Shown piece by piece: positions 24,513-33,222 of a stretch of 51,982 nucleotides of DNA. The number at the start of each line of letters is the position of its first letter. Within the stretch, counting starts at the first letter, position 1. The translations under genes and the position numbers were made by a program. The notes under the pieces were generated by a model, which made no database searches, was not told the origin of the DNA, and was given only the letters and a program-made list of their open reading frames with translations. Source of the stretch: Coriobacteriaceae bacterium (lineage in GTDB: Bacteria; Actinomycetota; Coriobacteriia; Coriobacteriales; UMGS124); the NCBI GenBank assembly GCA_019421015.1, contig JAHZGC010000003.1, positions 74,311 to 126,292 on the forward strand. Reading direction: 5' to 3'.

Positions 24513-25061
24513 CTATTCGAGCTTAAGTGCCTCGTAGAGCGGCGTTGGCACGCATTGCGCCAGGTAGAGCCCCAACTCCCCGGGATCTCGGTCCATGCAG
24601 CCGCGCATCCAGCGACCCGCCATGCCCGCCTCCAGGAAGGTATAGGACTCCACGTAGAACTCCATGGCCGGCGTCAACTCGGTACCGCGTTCCCGCAGCG
24701 TCTGGACCAGCACCTCGCTTCGGTGCAGCTGCATGTTCTCAGACAGATAGCCGTCTTGCGAGCTCTCGGCCCCAAAGAAAAACAGGTCACGCTTTTCGTA
24801 AAGCAACGAAAAATGCTCGGTAAGCCCCTTTTCCCAGCTGTATGTTCGGCCGATTTGGTCGAGGTAGAACTCTCCCACGCACTTGGCGTACCACGAGCTC
24901 AGATCAAATTTAGAGCCAAAGTGCCGGTAGAACGTAGGCCGCGAAACACCGCTGTTGCGGCAGATCGCATCGACCGTGAGTTCCCCTATAGGGCGATCGA
25001 CCCCGTCGACGATACGGCGTTTGATCTCGAAGTCCTTGGGCACCACCATGAGACGTCCCAC
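24513..25061 (-). CDS. TetR/AcrR-family regulator
   Basis: A 182-residue regulator. GTG 25061 has AAGGGGGAG five bases before it; ATG 25049 is the alternative start. The N-terminal helix-turn-helix is VDAICRNSGVSRPTFYRHFG, preceded by a helix with KRRIVDGVDRPIGEL. The C-terminal ligand domain (about 60-182, with EKRDLFFFGAESSQDGYLSE) fits the DhaS-like group of TetR proteins. It is divergent from the exported flavoprotein/Fe-S pair, which it probably controls. Confidence 0.9.
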   Translation of the reverse strand: MGRLMVVPKDFEIKRRIVDGVDRPIGELTVDAICRNSGVSRPTFYRHFGSKFDLSSWYAKCVGEFYLDQIGRTYSWEKGLTEHFSLLYEKRDLFFFGAESSQDGYLSENMQLHRSEVLVQTLRERGTELTPAMEFYVESYTFLEAGMAGRWMRGCMDRDPGELGLYLAQCVPTPLYEALKLE

Positions 25062-25272
25062 GACACTCCCCCTTACGGCGCCTTAGAGCACATGGGCAGC
25101 ACAACATCAAGTATGACGTAACTAACCCGGCCCCATTGTTACGCGCCCCTGCCAAAACACGCTCCTACGTTGCCAGCATAGAACACATTGCCGGTGTTTG
25201 GCCACTTCAGTCTCGCAGATAGTCGCCCCATACTTCCCGTCAGGTCAGTGTACCCAACCGAAAGGGGAGGCA

Positions 25273-27087
25273 ATGTCTGTACACACCGATCGCCCGTCGG
25301 CAGGATCCGTCTCGCGCCGCGCGTTTGTGGCCGCGAGCGGGGCTGCCGCAGCCGCAGCCGTCGCCATGGGGAGCGAGGGCATGGCTCGGGCCGCCGAGCA
25401 GGAGGCCGAGAAACCCGCCGAGCGACCCGTCGACTACCAGGTCTTCGAGGCCGACATCATCGTGATCGGCGCCGGCATGGCGGCCATGTGCGCCGTGGAC
25501 GAGGCCATCCACCAGGGCCAGAACGTGCTCGTAATCGACAAGGCCCCGTTCGGCTTCGGCGGCGCCTCGGGCATGAACTGGGACGTCTGCTACACGTGGA
25601 ACCCCGCCGGAACGTCGGCTATCTCGGGCAGCATCCGCAACAACAACCTGGTGAACGCCGCCAACGAGTCGGACCGCTACGGCACCAACAACTACGTGAA
25701 CATCATCAACATGGGCGAGGTCTGCCCGCAGCGCAACGAAGACGGCACCGTGCACTTCAAGATGGACTTCCCCTACACCCAGATGGTGGAGTGGGGCTTC
25801 CCGCGCCACTGGAACGACCAGATGGGCCAGCGCGGCAACGTGACCGTGCACGACTACACCATGATTACCGACATCTTCGTGAACGACGGCCGCTGCATCG
25901 GCTGCGTGGGCGTCTACCTGCCCACCGGCGAGTACCGCGTCTACCGCTCCAAGGCCACCGTGCTCTCCACCGGCGGCTGCACCCAGATGTACGGCTGGGT
26001 CACGCTGAGCTCGGTCACCAACCAGTCCACCGACAACACCGCCGACGTCGACATGGGCATCTTCCGCCACGGCGGCCGCATCGGCGACGCCGAGCACGGC
26101 GCCTACGACATGATGGGCATCTACCCCACCTGCTGGGCCAGCTCCGAGGGCGCCATGTTCGGCGGCGACTCGATGGACATCGACTTCATGCTCGACAACG
26201 AGGGCGTGGCGTTCTGCCTCGACCCCGAGCTCGACCAAGAGCGCATGATGAACGACCGCCCGTACTTCAACCAGATCGTGGCCAAGCACATCCAGGACGG
26301 CAAGGGCGGCCCCAACGGCGGCATCTTCCTGCCCGCCACCACCGAGATGCGCGAGCAGATGCGCTACATGTACCTGCGCTGCGTGAACCGCATCGAGGCC
26401 CAGTGCGGCATCGACCTCACCGAAGAGCCCATGGAGTGCATGATCGAGATGTACGAGCACGGCGGAACCCCGCTCATCGACGACCAGATGATGAGCACCG
26501 AGTTCGCCGGCCTGTTCTGCTCCCGCGGAGCCGGCAGCTTCGGCGTGGGCGGAGGCGCCACCAACATCACCGAGCGCCAGTACGGCCAGTACGCCATGAA
26601 GAACGCCATCGCCTATGCCCAGAGCGCCGAGCCCCTGGCCGAGGTGGACTTCAGCGACGCCGAGCGTGAGATCGCCCGTCTCGAGGAGCTTCGCACCCGC
26701 GAGGCCGAGGACGGCATTCGCCCCGTCACCATCCAGCGCGAGATCCAGGAGCTGTGCTCCCAGGCCCTCAACGTGGTGCGCACGCAGGAGGAGCTCGACC
26801 GCGCCCGCGACGGCCTGCGCCGCATCTACGACGAGGAGCTGCCGCGCATGACCTTGGCCAACCACTCGAGCACCTACAACCGCGACTGGAAGGACGCCAT
26901 CGAGACGGTGAACCTGCTCGACATCGCGCGCCTCTCGATCGAGGCCACCTACGTGCGCCCCGAGAGCCGCGGCAACTTCCTGCGCCCCGAGTTCCCCGAG
27001 CCGAGCGACGAGTGGGCCTGCACCCTCGCGTTCCACCAGGACGAGAACGGCGAGCTGCTCTACGACAAGGTCTTCTGGGCCGAGTAA
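25273..27087 (+). CDS. Tat-exported flavoprotein of the SdhA/FrdA type with altered active site
   Basis: A 604-residue exported FAD subunit; ATG 25273 behind GGGGAGG. The Tat signal is SRRAFVAASG (14-23), cleaved near ARAAEQ. The FAD motif is DIIVIGAGMA (61-70). The His-Pro-Thr triplet of fumarate reductases is replaced by IYPT (Tyr284), and the distal GEVTGGxHGxNRLGG stretch by SRGAGSFGVGGGATN, without the substrate Arg. It is therefore unlikely to reduce fumarate. It is followed after 39 bases by the Fe-S subunit gene, giving a two-subunit reductase or dehydrogenase. No membrane anchor subunit is nearby. Substrate unknown. Confidence 0.87.
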   Translation: MSVHTDRPSAGSVSRRAFVAASGAAAAAAVAMGSEGMARAAEQEAEKPAERPVDYQVFEADIIVIGAGMAAMCAVDEAIHQGQNVLVIDKAPFGFGGASGMNWDVCYTWNPAGTSAISGSIRNNNLVNAANESDRYGTNNYVNIINMGEVCPQRNEDGTVHFKMDFPYTQMVEWGFPRHWNDQMGQRGNVTVHDYTMITDIFVNDGRCIGCVGVYLPTGEYRVYRSKATVLSTGGCTQMYGWVTLSSVTNQSTDNTADVDMGIFRHGGRIGDAEHGAYDMMGIYPTCWASSEGAMFGGDSMDIDFMLDNEGVAFCLDPELDQERMMNDRPYFNQIVAKHIQDGKGGPNGGIFLPATTEMREQMRYMYLRCVNRIEAQCGIDLTEEPMECMIEMYEHGGTPLIDDQMMSTEFAGLFCSRGAGSFGVGGGATNITERQYGQYAMKNAIAYAQSAEPLAEVDFSDAEREIARLEELRTREAEDGIRPVTIQREIQELCSQALNVVRTQEELDRARDGLRRIYDEELPRMTLANHSSTYNRDWKDAIETVNLLDIARLSIEATYVRPESRGNFLRPEFPEPSDEWACTLAFHQDENGELLYDKVFWAE

Positions 27088-27126
27088 GCCCAAGGCTAAC
27101 GCACACACCACGAAGAGGAGCACCCG

Positions 27127-27831
27127 ATGAACATCACCGTTGAGCGTTTTGACCCGGCTCTGGACGCCGCACCCCACCAGGAGACCTACGAGGTGCCCTG
27201 GCACGAGTACATCACGCCTCTCGAGGCGCTCATGTACATCCACGAGAACACCGAGCCCATCTCCTTCGACTACACCTGCCGCGGCGGCCTGTGCGGCCGC
27301 TGCACGATGACCGTCGACGGCGAACCCGTGTTCGGCTGCATCAAGTTCCTCGACGACGCCGACCACCTGATCCAGCCCCTCCAGGGCTTCCCGGTGATCA
27401 GCGACCTGGTGGTCGACAAGCGCGCCGCCCAGGCCGACCTCGCCCGCACCTACGCCCGCCAGCGCGCATTCCCCTTGACCGAGGAGGGCATCGCCGCCGA
27501 GACCGAGGGCTTCACCCCCGAGGTTGCCGACAAGCTCCACATGACCGAGTACTGCTGCCGCTGCCAGGCCTGCACCTCGGGCTGCCCCGGCAAGGCCGCC
27601 ACGCCCTCCTACGCCGGCCCCTCCAAGATGGTGGCCATCGCCTACCGCTTCATGGACCCCTACGACCAGGGAGACCGCGTGGTCGAGGCCGTGCAGAACG
27701 GCCTGTGGGACTGCCTGATGTGCGGCAAGTGCGACGAGATCTGCGAGAACCACGAGATCAAGCACGTGGAGCTCATCCAGATGCTGCGCGACGCCGCCAC
27801 CGAGCGCGGGCTGGTGCCTCCGAGCAAGTAA
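27127..27831 (+). CDS. SdhB/FrdB-type iron-sulfur subunit
   Basis: A 234-residue electron-transfer partner of the preceding flavoprotein, ATG 27127 behind AAGAGGAG. The [2Fe-2S] ligands are Cys51, 56, 59 and 71 (CRGGLCGRC plus a distal C). Two four-cysteine sets follow, CxxCxxCxxxC at 143-153 and again at 196-206, so two [4Fe-4S] clusters are likely; SdhB proper has one [3Fe-4S]. It has no signal peptide and probably crosses the membrane folded onto the Tat-bearing flavoprotein. An electron donor or quinone-binding partner is not encoded nearby. Confidence 0.9.
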   Translation: MNITVERFDPALDAAPHQETYEVPWHEYITPLEALMYIHENTEPISFDYTCRGGLCGRCTMTVDGEPVFGCIKFLDDADHLIQPLQGFPVISDLVVDKRAAQADLARTYARQRAFPLTEEGIAAETEGFTPEVADKLHMTEYCCRCQACTSGCPGKAATPSYAGPSKMVAIAYRFMDPYDQGDRVVEAVQNGLWDCLMCGKCDEICENHEIKHVELIQMLRDAATERGLVPPSK

Positions 27832-27865
27832 CGGACCCAGCCGTTCAGAGATAGCTTTTTGAATC

Positions 27866-27907
27866 GGGGGCTTCTCCGCTGCGGCGTGAACCGGCGGAGA
27901 AGCCCCC
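27866..27907. repeat. 42-nt hairpin repeat, copy 2
   Basis: Identical over 42 bases to 24461-24502. It lies 34 bases after the Fe-S subunit stop and 56 bases before the end of the convergent barrel-protein gene. The flanks of the two copies differ, so this is not a larger duplication. Confidence 0.75.
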
Positions 27908-27963
27908 GATATACGTGGGAGCAGGGGCTCGGGGCCAGAATCAGCCTTCCTGCTCCCGCTCCC

Positions 27964-28623
27964 CTACGCCATGCGAGGCAGGAAGGCTTCCTCGGTCACC
28001 ACATAGGGCGAAAGCTGGCGCGCCATAACGTACTCGGCGGTGTCGGACTGGGCCAGGCGCAGGTAGCCCCAGTGGTAGGGCGAGCGCATGTAGGGCCCCA
28101 GGTAGGTGGCCGGCTCGTCGAAGTCGCAGTCGTACACGTAGTCCCACTGGCCGCTGCCGCTCGACTCGAAGACCGGCGAGATCTGCATGTTCACCAGCCC
28201 GGGCACATAGGTGTCCACGACCATGAGACGCTTGCACATGTTGTCGATGCGCTCGGGGTCGGCACCCTCAGCCAAGCGCACCACCATGACGCGGTGGCAG
28301 GTGCAGGCGCCCTCGCCCAGCTTGAGCTCACCAGGGCCGTAGCCGGCAAACTCGCAGGCCGAGAAAACCTCGGGGTCGTTGAGAATACCTTCGAGCTCGG
28401 TCCAGGCGGGGTTCTGTTTGGCGGCGTCGTAGGCCTCGCGGCTGTCGAAGGCCAGCTCGCAGTAGATGTCGCCGGCGTTGGTCGACGAGTCGGCCGGGCA
28501 CGTGGTGGCGATGTAGACGTCCGAGAGGGCGGCGCACGGAGCTTGGACGGCCTCGGCAGCCGCGGAGCGCTGCTCCTCGGTGGCACCCTCGACGAAGGTC
28601 GCGATGAACAGCGCGTTATGCAT
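27964..28623 (-). CDS. Cytosolic tandem dimeric alpha/beta-barrel (Dabb-like) protein
   Basis: A 219-residue protein with no signal peptide. ATG 28623 overlaps the end of the preceding gene by eight bases, so translation is coupled. The second half (about 105-190: CHRVMVVRLAEGADPERIDN, then VPGLVNMQISP and a terminal SPYHWGY) fits the stress-response A/B-barrel domain: strand, helix, PG loop and a final P-x-H. The first half appears to be a second, weaker copy. Related ferredoxin-fold barrels act as monooxygenases, cyclases or ligand binders. Seven cysteines is unusual. Operon with an exported barrel protein and LuxR regulator 2. Confidence 0.68.
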   Translation of the reverse strand: MHNALFIATFVEGATEEQRSAAAEAVQAPCAALSDVYIATTCPADSSTNAGDIYCELAFDSREAYDAAKQNPAWTELEGILNDPEVFSACEFAGYGPGELKLGEGACTCHRVMVVRLAEGADPERIDNMCKRLMVVDTYVPGLVNMQISPVFESSGSGQWDYVYDCDFDEPATYLGPYMRSPYHWGYLRLAQSDTAEYVMARQLSPYVVTEEAFLPRMA

Positions 28624-29092
28624 TGAGGACCTCCAGGTCGGCTTCGGTGGTGAAGTAGGAGCGGTCGCGCGACACGGTGCAGCCCTCAAGGTCGGCCCAC
28701 CATGCGGCGGCTTCGTCGCTGCCGTAGGTCAGGGCGCCGGCAAAGGCCGGGTAGCCCTCGATCGACCAGATGAACTCGAGGGTGTTGCTGCTCACGTCGT
28801 CGGTGAGCCACACGGGCGGCGCGATGACCGCGTGGTCGAGCGTAAGGCCGCGCTCGGCTGCAAAGGGTTCGAAGCGCTCCAGGTACCTGCCGTACACCTC
28901 GCGACCCATGCCGGGCTTGCATACGAGGCGGTCGATGATGTAGATCGTGGGCTGGGCGGCCGCCTCGCTCCCCTGCGCCTCGTCAGCCCCGGCAAGCTGG
29001 ACCCCCAGGGCCCCCGCCACCGCCACGGAAGAGGCCGCGACCGCTCCCGTCCGTAAGAAATCCCTGCGCGAAACTTCGTGCATCTGAGCCAT
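28616..29092 (-). CDS. Tat-exported small alpha/beta-barrel-like protein, function unknown
   Basis: A 158-residue exported protein. ATG 29092 follows GGGAGGAG; in-frame ATGs further upstream have no ribosome site. The Tat signal is SRRDFLRTGA, cleaved near AGADE. The mature 115 residues have the strand-helix-strand order of a ferredoxin-like barrel: IYIIDRLVCKPGMGREVYGR, EFIWSIEGYPAFAGAL and AAWWADLEGC. This resembles NIPSNAP/Dabb-type folds, but I cannot assign a family. The gene overlaps the cytosolic Dabb-like gene by eight bases and follows LuxR regulator 2 on the same strand. No enzyme motif is visible. Confidence 0.6.
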   Translation of the reverse strand: MAQMHEVSRRDFLRTGAVAASSVAVAGALGVQLAGADEAQGSEAAAQPTIYIIDRLVCKPGMGREVYGRYLERFEPFAAERGLTLDHAVIAPPVWLTDDVSSNTLEFIWSIEGYPAFAGALTYGSDEAAAWWADLEGCTVSRDRSYFTTEADLEVLNA

Positions 29093-29282
29093 GGCTCCTC
29101 CCGTCATAGCCTGCATGTAAGGCTCCGCGCCACCTGCGGCCCCAGCGGCCGCCCCTTGCATAGGGGGCGCGAACAGAGAAGACGATGCCACGGCCGCCGG
29201 CCCTTCCCCATCCCACCAAAGCGCGGATTTCGAGAGCCTCGGGCTCATACCTTTTGGATGAGAAACCCTCTGAGCTGCGGCT

Positions 29283-30461
29283 TTACAGCGAACGGCGGGC
29301 AGAATCCCAGTAGAGGTCGATGAGCTCCTGCTTGGTATGGACCCCGGTCTTCTCGTAGATGTGCTTGGCATGGGTGCGAGCGGTGCCCTCGGAGATGGAA
29401 AGCCTTTCTTGGATAACCGGCAGGCTGCGCCCTTTGATAAGCAGGGCGGCCACCTCGGCCTCGCGGGGAGTGAGGCCGGCATCCGCAGCGATCCGCGCCA
29501 GCACGTCGGGCCCTCCGGCGGCGCCTTGGTCGGGCGTCCACAGCGTCCACCCGATCAGGCAGCATGCCAGCAGCACGATACAGATGACCGACGACAGCGG
29601 GACCGCGACGCTTGCTGGAATGAACGGAACCCATGGCGCCGCCACCAGCGACCCCAAAGTCCAGAAGGCGTTGAGGCAGGCGAACCAGGCGGCCCGCGGC
29701 AACACGAGCTTGTTTGTCACCACCACGCCGAAGGTCATGTAGAGGACGAGCATCAAGAAGTACAGAGGCGAGGGCTCGGTGAAGATGGCCGCGGGCGTGC
29801 TGGCCAACGACGAACCCCCGGTCGCCACGATAAACCCGCCGGCGCAGCTCAAAGCTGCGCACAGAACACACATCGGCGCACGTAGGATACCCACCGAAAG
29901 ACGGGCTCCCCGCCGCAGCTCCCACCGCTCCCCGCTGCCGTTCGCGAGCAGCGACAGCGGGGCGGCCGCGAGAACCAGCCAGTACCCAGCTTCCGGAAGC
30001 ACCATCAGGAGATACGAAAGCCCATAGGACGCCATGAGCGAAACCACCATGGCGCCCAGCAAATGGGTGAGGCTGCCGCATAGGGCCAGGCGCTCCCACC
30101 GGACGACCTGGCAAAACGGGGCGAGCAGGATCATCGCCACGCCAATCGCCGAACGCAGGGGTTCGGCAAAGCCGAGCACGGTGCAGCCCAAGGCGGCCAG
30201 GCCCGTTGCCACGCAGGTCGCAACCGAGCACCCCGCGTGCACGGCGCGGGGAACGCGGTCCCACTGGAACCCTATGATGACCGCCGCGGCAAGGAGCCCT
30301 AAGGGCACGACCGTCCCCGTAGCCGCTCCCAGGAGGGCATCGCGAAACGGGGTAGCGTAGTTGAGCTGGCGAAACCACGTCCAGATCACGGCATCGAGCA
30401 GTCCCACCCGCAGCACGCAGAGCAGCTGGGCAGATCGATGCGACGAACTCGTCTGAGACAT
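29283..30461 (-). CDS. LuxR-type regulator with polytopic membrane domain (regulator 2)
   Basis: A 392-residue protein, shorter than the other two membrane LuxR proteins here. I chose ATG 30461 because the MSQTSSS start fits the family; the open frame upstream runs into a MITE. About ten hydrophobic segments cover residues 15-310. The C-terminal LuxR domain is LTPREAEVAALLIKGRSLPV followed by ISEGTARTHAKHIYEKTGV. It probably controls the two alpha/beta-barrel genes 190 bases downstream on the same strand. The MITE ends 51 bases before its start codon and may alter its promoter. Confidence 0.87.
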   Translation of the reverse strand: MSQTSSSHRSAQLLCVLRVGLLDAVIWTWFRQLNYATPFRDALLGAATGTVVPLGLLAAAVIIGFQWDRVPRAVHAGCSVATCVATGLAALGCTVLGFAEPLRSAIGVAMILLAPFCQVVRWERLALCGSLTHLLGAMVVSLMASYGLSYLLMVLPEAGYWLVLAAAPLSLLANGSGERWELRRGARLSVGILRAPMCVLCAALSCAGGFIVATGGSSLASTPAAIFTEPSPLYFLMLVLYMTFGVVVTNKLVLPRAAWFACLNAFWTLGSLVAAPWVPFIPASVAVPLSSVICIVLLACCLIGWTLWTPDQGAAGGPDVLARIAADAGLTPREAEVAALLIKGRSLPVIQERLSISEGTARTHAKHIYEKTGVHTKQELIDLYWDSARRSL

Positions 30462-30511
30462 ATTGCGGCCATATCCCCTTTCGCCCCCCATTTGGCGACA
30501 CAGCCGCCTAG

Positions 30512-30620
30512 TATAGAGCAGTCCACAAAATTGCTGGACGAGGCGCGCGAGGGTGCGGCGTGCTAAGGCACATAAGCCCGAGCGCAACGAAGTGCCAGCA
30601 TTTTTGTGGACTGTTCTAGA
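30512..30620. mobile_element. MITE-like element, copy 1 (109 bp)
   Basis: Terminal inverted repeats of about 26 bases: the left end starts TATAGAGCAGTCCACA and the right end finishes TGTGGACTGTTCTAGA. The interior includes GGCACATAAGCCCGAG. A second copy with the same ends and core lies at 43919-44028, about 85 percent identical by eye. It encodes no protein. It sits 51 bases upstream of LuxR regulator 2. Confidence 0.8.
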
Positions 30621-30710
30621 GGATAACCGCACCAGCCCGCCTGCACGCCCGCAAGGAGGGCCGACCCGTGACCGTGATCGAGATCCCATATCCCGCGGCT
30701 AGGGAGACCC

Positions 30711-30740
30711 CTATCCACTGCTCTCCATGGAGCTGGATAG
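30711..30740. other. Nested inverted repeat after the toxin gene
   Basis: CTATCCA (30711-30717) pairs with TGGATAG (30734-30740), with an inner GCTC/GAGC stem. It lies 20 bases after the toxin stop (minus strand) and could end that transcript, although no T run follows. I see nothing else in the 30621-30759 gap. Confidence 0.4.
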
Positions 30741-30759
30741 GTAAGGAACGCTCTGGCGT

Positions 30760-31080
30760 CTAGGGGATCATCTTCGTCAAGTCCCTGTGGTTGTACAGAA
30801 AGCGGCGGACCTCCATCACATCATCGATAACGACGTAAAAGACCATGTAGTTGCCCACCTCGAACCAGTAGTACGGACTCGGCCGTTCGCGCGTAGAATG
30901 GTACACTGTAGCCATAGTCGGGTTTTTCAGGTGATCAAAGATGGCAGCCTCGGTTGCGTCGACGAGTCGACGCGCGGCAGCGGGGTTGCGGAGTTTCTCG
31001 GCTATATAGGTAACGGCGGCGTCCAAGTCTTCCCAAAAAATTGGCAGGTACCGCAGGGTATATCCCCTAGGCGCAGGCAT
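30760..31080 (-). CDS. RelE/ParE-family toxin
   Basis: A 106-residue protein of the type II toxin superfamily. ATG 31080 overlaps the antitoxin gene by 14 bases. The pattern LRYLPIFWEDLDAAVTYIAE (helix 1), NPAAARRLVDATEAAI (helix 2), then strands ending VFYVVIDDVMEVRRFLYNHR fits RelE/ParE. Members either cut mRNA at the ribosome (RelE) or poison gyrase (ParE); the sequence alone does not separate these. Intact by length. Confidence 0.9.
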   Translation of the reverse strand: MPAPRGYTLRYLPIFWEDLDAAVTYIAEKLRNPAAARRLVDATEAAIFDHLKNPTMATVYHSTRERPSPYYWFEVGNYMVFYVVIDDVMEVRRFLYNHRDLTKMIP

Positions 31081-31330
31081 CGTCGAACCTTGCCCGGATG
31101 GACCCAAACACCTCTTCGTGGGTGTAGCGGACAGGCATGGTGGAAGCCTGCCGGTCAGCAGCATCTAGAAGGTCCTCCACAGTGCCGTTCAAGTATTCGT
31201 ACTGCTCCATGCTCATGACGACCATCGAGCCGTAGCCGTTTTTGGTCAGAAACACGGGGCCTTTTTCATTCACGTCCTTCTCGACGTCGCCATAGCGGTT
31301 CCTAAGGTCGGAGATGGGTCTGATGTTCAT
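31067..31330 (-). CDS. Phd/YefM-family antitoxin
   Basis: An 87-residue antitoxin upstream of, and overlapping, the RelE/ParE toxin gene. NIRPISDLRNRYGDVEKDVN with PVFLTKNGYGSMVVMSMEQY is the classic Phd/YefM DNA-binding N-domain. The C-terminal part from about residue 50 is the toxin-binding tail. The protein normally represses its own operon. The ATG at 31330 follows AGAAGGGAGC. Confidence 0.92.
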   Translation of the reverse strand: MNIRPISDLRNRYGDVEKDVNEKGPVFLTKNGYGSMVVMSMEQYEYLNGTVEDLLDAADRQASTMPVRYTHEEVFGSIRARFDDACA

Positions 31331-31479
31331 GGGGCTCCCTTCTATTTAAATATTATCCAAATTCTATCATATCCTTGGACATGCCGCCCCACGCACAATT
31401 GGGCCTTCCTCGTCGCCGCATAAGCCAGTGGAGGGGGCCACAAAAGGATTCCGGGGTTTCTCTGCTGCGCCCGAAAAAG

Positions 31480-33069
31480 CTACCTTCTCGTGCCGAACAG
31501 CCCGCGCAGGATCTGCTTGCCAGCCTCGCGGCCGATGTCGCCGAGCGTCTTGGTGATCTGCTGCACCTGCTTGTCGCGGGCCTTCTGAGCGCGCTCGGCC
31601 TCTTTTTGCTGCTCGCGGTAGAGGCGCTCGGCCTCCTTGGCGTCTTCGCGCTCCTGGCGGACGGCCTCTTTCTCGGCGGCCTTCTGGGCCTTGGCCTCGG
31701 CGGCGGCGCGCTCCTTCTCGAAGGCCGCCCGCTCGGCCTCGAGCTTGGCGCGCTCCTGGGCCAGCCGGTCGGCCTCGGCCTGGGCGTCCTTCTCGTCGGC
31801 GATGAGCTCGTAGGCGCTCTCGCGGTCCACCGGCGTGCTGTACTTCTCCATGAGCGGGGCCTGGGCTGCGACCAGGGCATTGATCGTCTCCTGCGACGCG
31901 GCCGCCATAGAGCATTGGGGTGGCAGCACCTTGGCGTTCTCGACCATGGCAGGACGCCCCTTCTCGTCGAGGAACGACACGAGGGCCTCGCCGGTGCCCA
32001 GGGCGAGAATGGCCTCCTGGGAGTCGAAGGCGGGGTTCTCCACAAAGGCCTCGGCGGCGGCGCGCACCGCCTTCTGCTCGGCGGGGGTGTAGGCGCGCAG
32101 GCCGTGCTGGATGCGGTTGGAGAGCTGGGCGAGCACCTCGTCGGGGATGTCCGAGGGGCTCTGGGAGATGAAGTAGACGCCCACGCCCTTGGAGCGGATG
32201 AGCTTCACCACCTGGATGACCTTCTTGGTGAGCTCGGGCGGCATGCCGTCGAACAAAAGGTGCGCCTCGTCGAAGAAGAACACGAGCCTGGGTTTATCGG
32301 GATCGCCTACCTCGGGGAGCTTCTCGAAGAGTTCCGAGAGCATCCAAAGCAAAAACATCGCGTAGGTTTGCGGCGTCTGGATGAGCTGGCGGGCGTCGAG
32401 CAGGTTGATGTAGCCGCGGCCCTGGTCGTCGGTGGCGAACCAGTCCATAAGGTCGAGGGAGGGCTCGCCAAAAAGAGCATCGGCCCCCTGGTCCTCGAGC
32501 TTCACGAGGGCGCGCACGATGGCGGCCACACTCTGGGGCGCCACGCGGCCGTAGTCCATCTCGAACTCCTTGGCGTGCTCCGAGACGTAGGCGAGCATGG
32601 CGCGCAGGTCCTTGAGGTCGATGAGCAGCATGCCCTTCTCGTCGGCCACGCGGAACACCACGCTGAGCACGCCCTCCTGCACCTCCGAGAGCCCCAGCAG
32701 CCGCGCAAGCAGCTCGGGGCCCATGTCGGAGACCGTGATGCGGATGGGAATGCCCCGCCCCTCGCCCACGCACCACAGACGGGTGGGGCAGCCGGCGTAC
32801 TGCCAGCCCTCGATGCCGAAACGCTCGATACGCTCCTGCATGTTCGGCGAGTCGGCGCCGGCCTGCGCGATGCCGGTGACGTCCCCCTTGACGTCTACGA
32901 GGAAAACCGGGACCCCGGCCTGCGAGAACCCCTCGGCCATGACCTTGAGGGTGACGGTCTTGCCGGTGCCCGAGGCGCCGGTCACGATGCCGTGGCGGTT
33001 GGCCTGGTTGAGCAGCAGGTAGCAGGGGTTTTGGCCCTGGGCGATCCAAAGTGCGTTCTGATGCAGCAT
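31480..33069 (-). CDS. DUF853 family HerA-like P-loop ATPase (YjgR type)
   Basis: A 529-residue cytosolic ATPase; ATG 33069 behind GGAGG. Walker A is GIVTGASGTGKTVTLK near residue 27, and Walker B is PRLVFFFDEAHLLF in the middle. VFLVDVKGDVTGIAQ and FISQSPSDIPDEVLAQLSNR are typical of DUF853. From about 430 to 510 the protein is a charged Ala/Glu/Lys coiled coil, ending KQILRGLFGTRR. The family resembles HerA/VirB4 motors that act on DNA or as oligomeric pumps; the role of YjgR is unknown. It appears single, downstream of an exported flavoprotein gene. Confidence 0.9.
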   Translation of the reverse strand: MLHQNALWIAQGQNPCYLLLNQANRHGIVTGASGTGKTVTLKVMAEGFSQAGVPVFLVDVKGDVTGIAQAGADSPNMQERIERFGIEGWQYAGCPTRLWCVGEGRGIPIRITVSDMGPELLARLLGLSEVQEGVLSVVFRVADEKGMLLIDLKDLRAMLAYVSEHAKEFEMDYGRVAPQSVAAIVRALVKLEDQGADALFGEPSLDLMDWFATDDQGRGYINLLDARQLIQTPQTYAMFLLWMLSELFEKLPEVGDPDKPRLVFFFDEAHLLFDGMPPELTKKVIQVVKLIRSKGVGVYFISQSPSDIPDEVLAQLSNRIQHGLRAYTPAEQKAVRAAAEAFVENPAFDSQEAILALGTGEALVSFLDEKGRPAMVENAKVLPPQCSMAAASQETINALVAAQAPLMEKYSTPVDRESAYELIADEKDAQAEADRLAQERAKLEAERAAFEKERAAAEAKAQKAAEKEAVRQEREDAKEAERLYREQQKEAERAQKARDKQVQQITKTLGDIGREAGKQILRGLFGTRR

Positions 33070-33222
33070 GGGGGCCTCCAGCGTTGCGCGGGGTCCGCGC
33101 GGGGCAGGTCCAGAGGACCCCGGGGCGCGCGGCGTCGTTGGACAGGTTATGCCCGGTTGCGCAGATGCGCTTGCACGAGGAGGAAGGCGACTACACAACG
33201 CGCGTTTGGTGCCACTAACAAG

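Noticed and set aside
25062..25272. TetR operator in the divergent gap
   Set aside because: Short complementary bits (GTAAC/GTTAC, AAGTATG/CATACTT) exist, but none forms a convincing compact palindrome.
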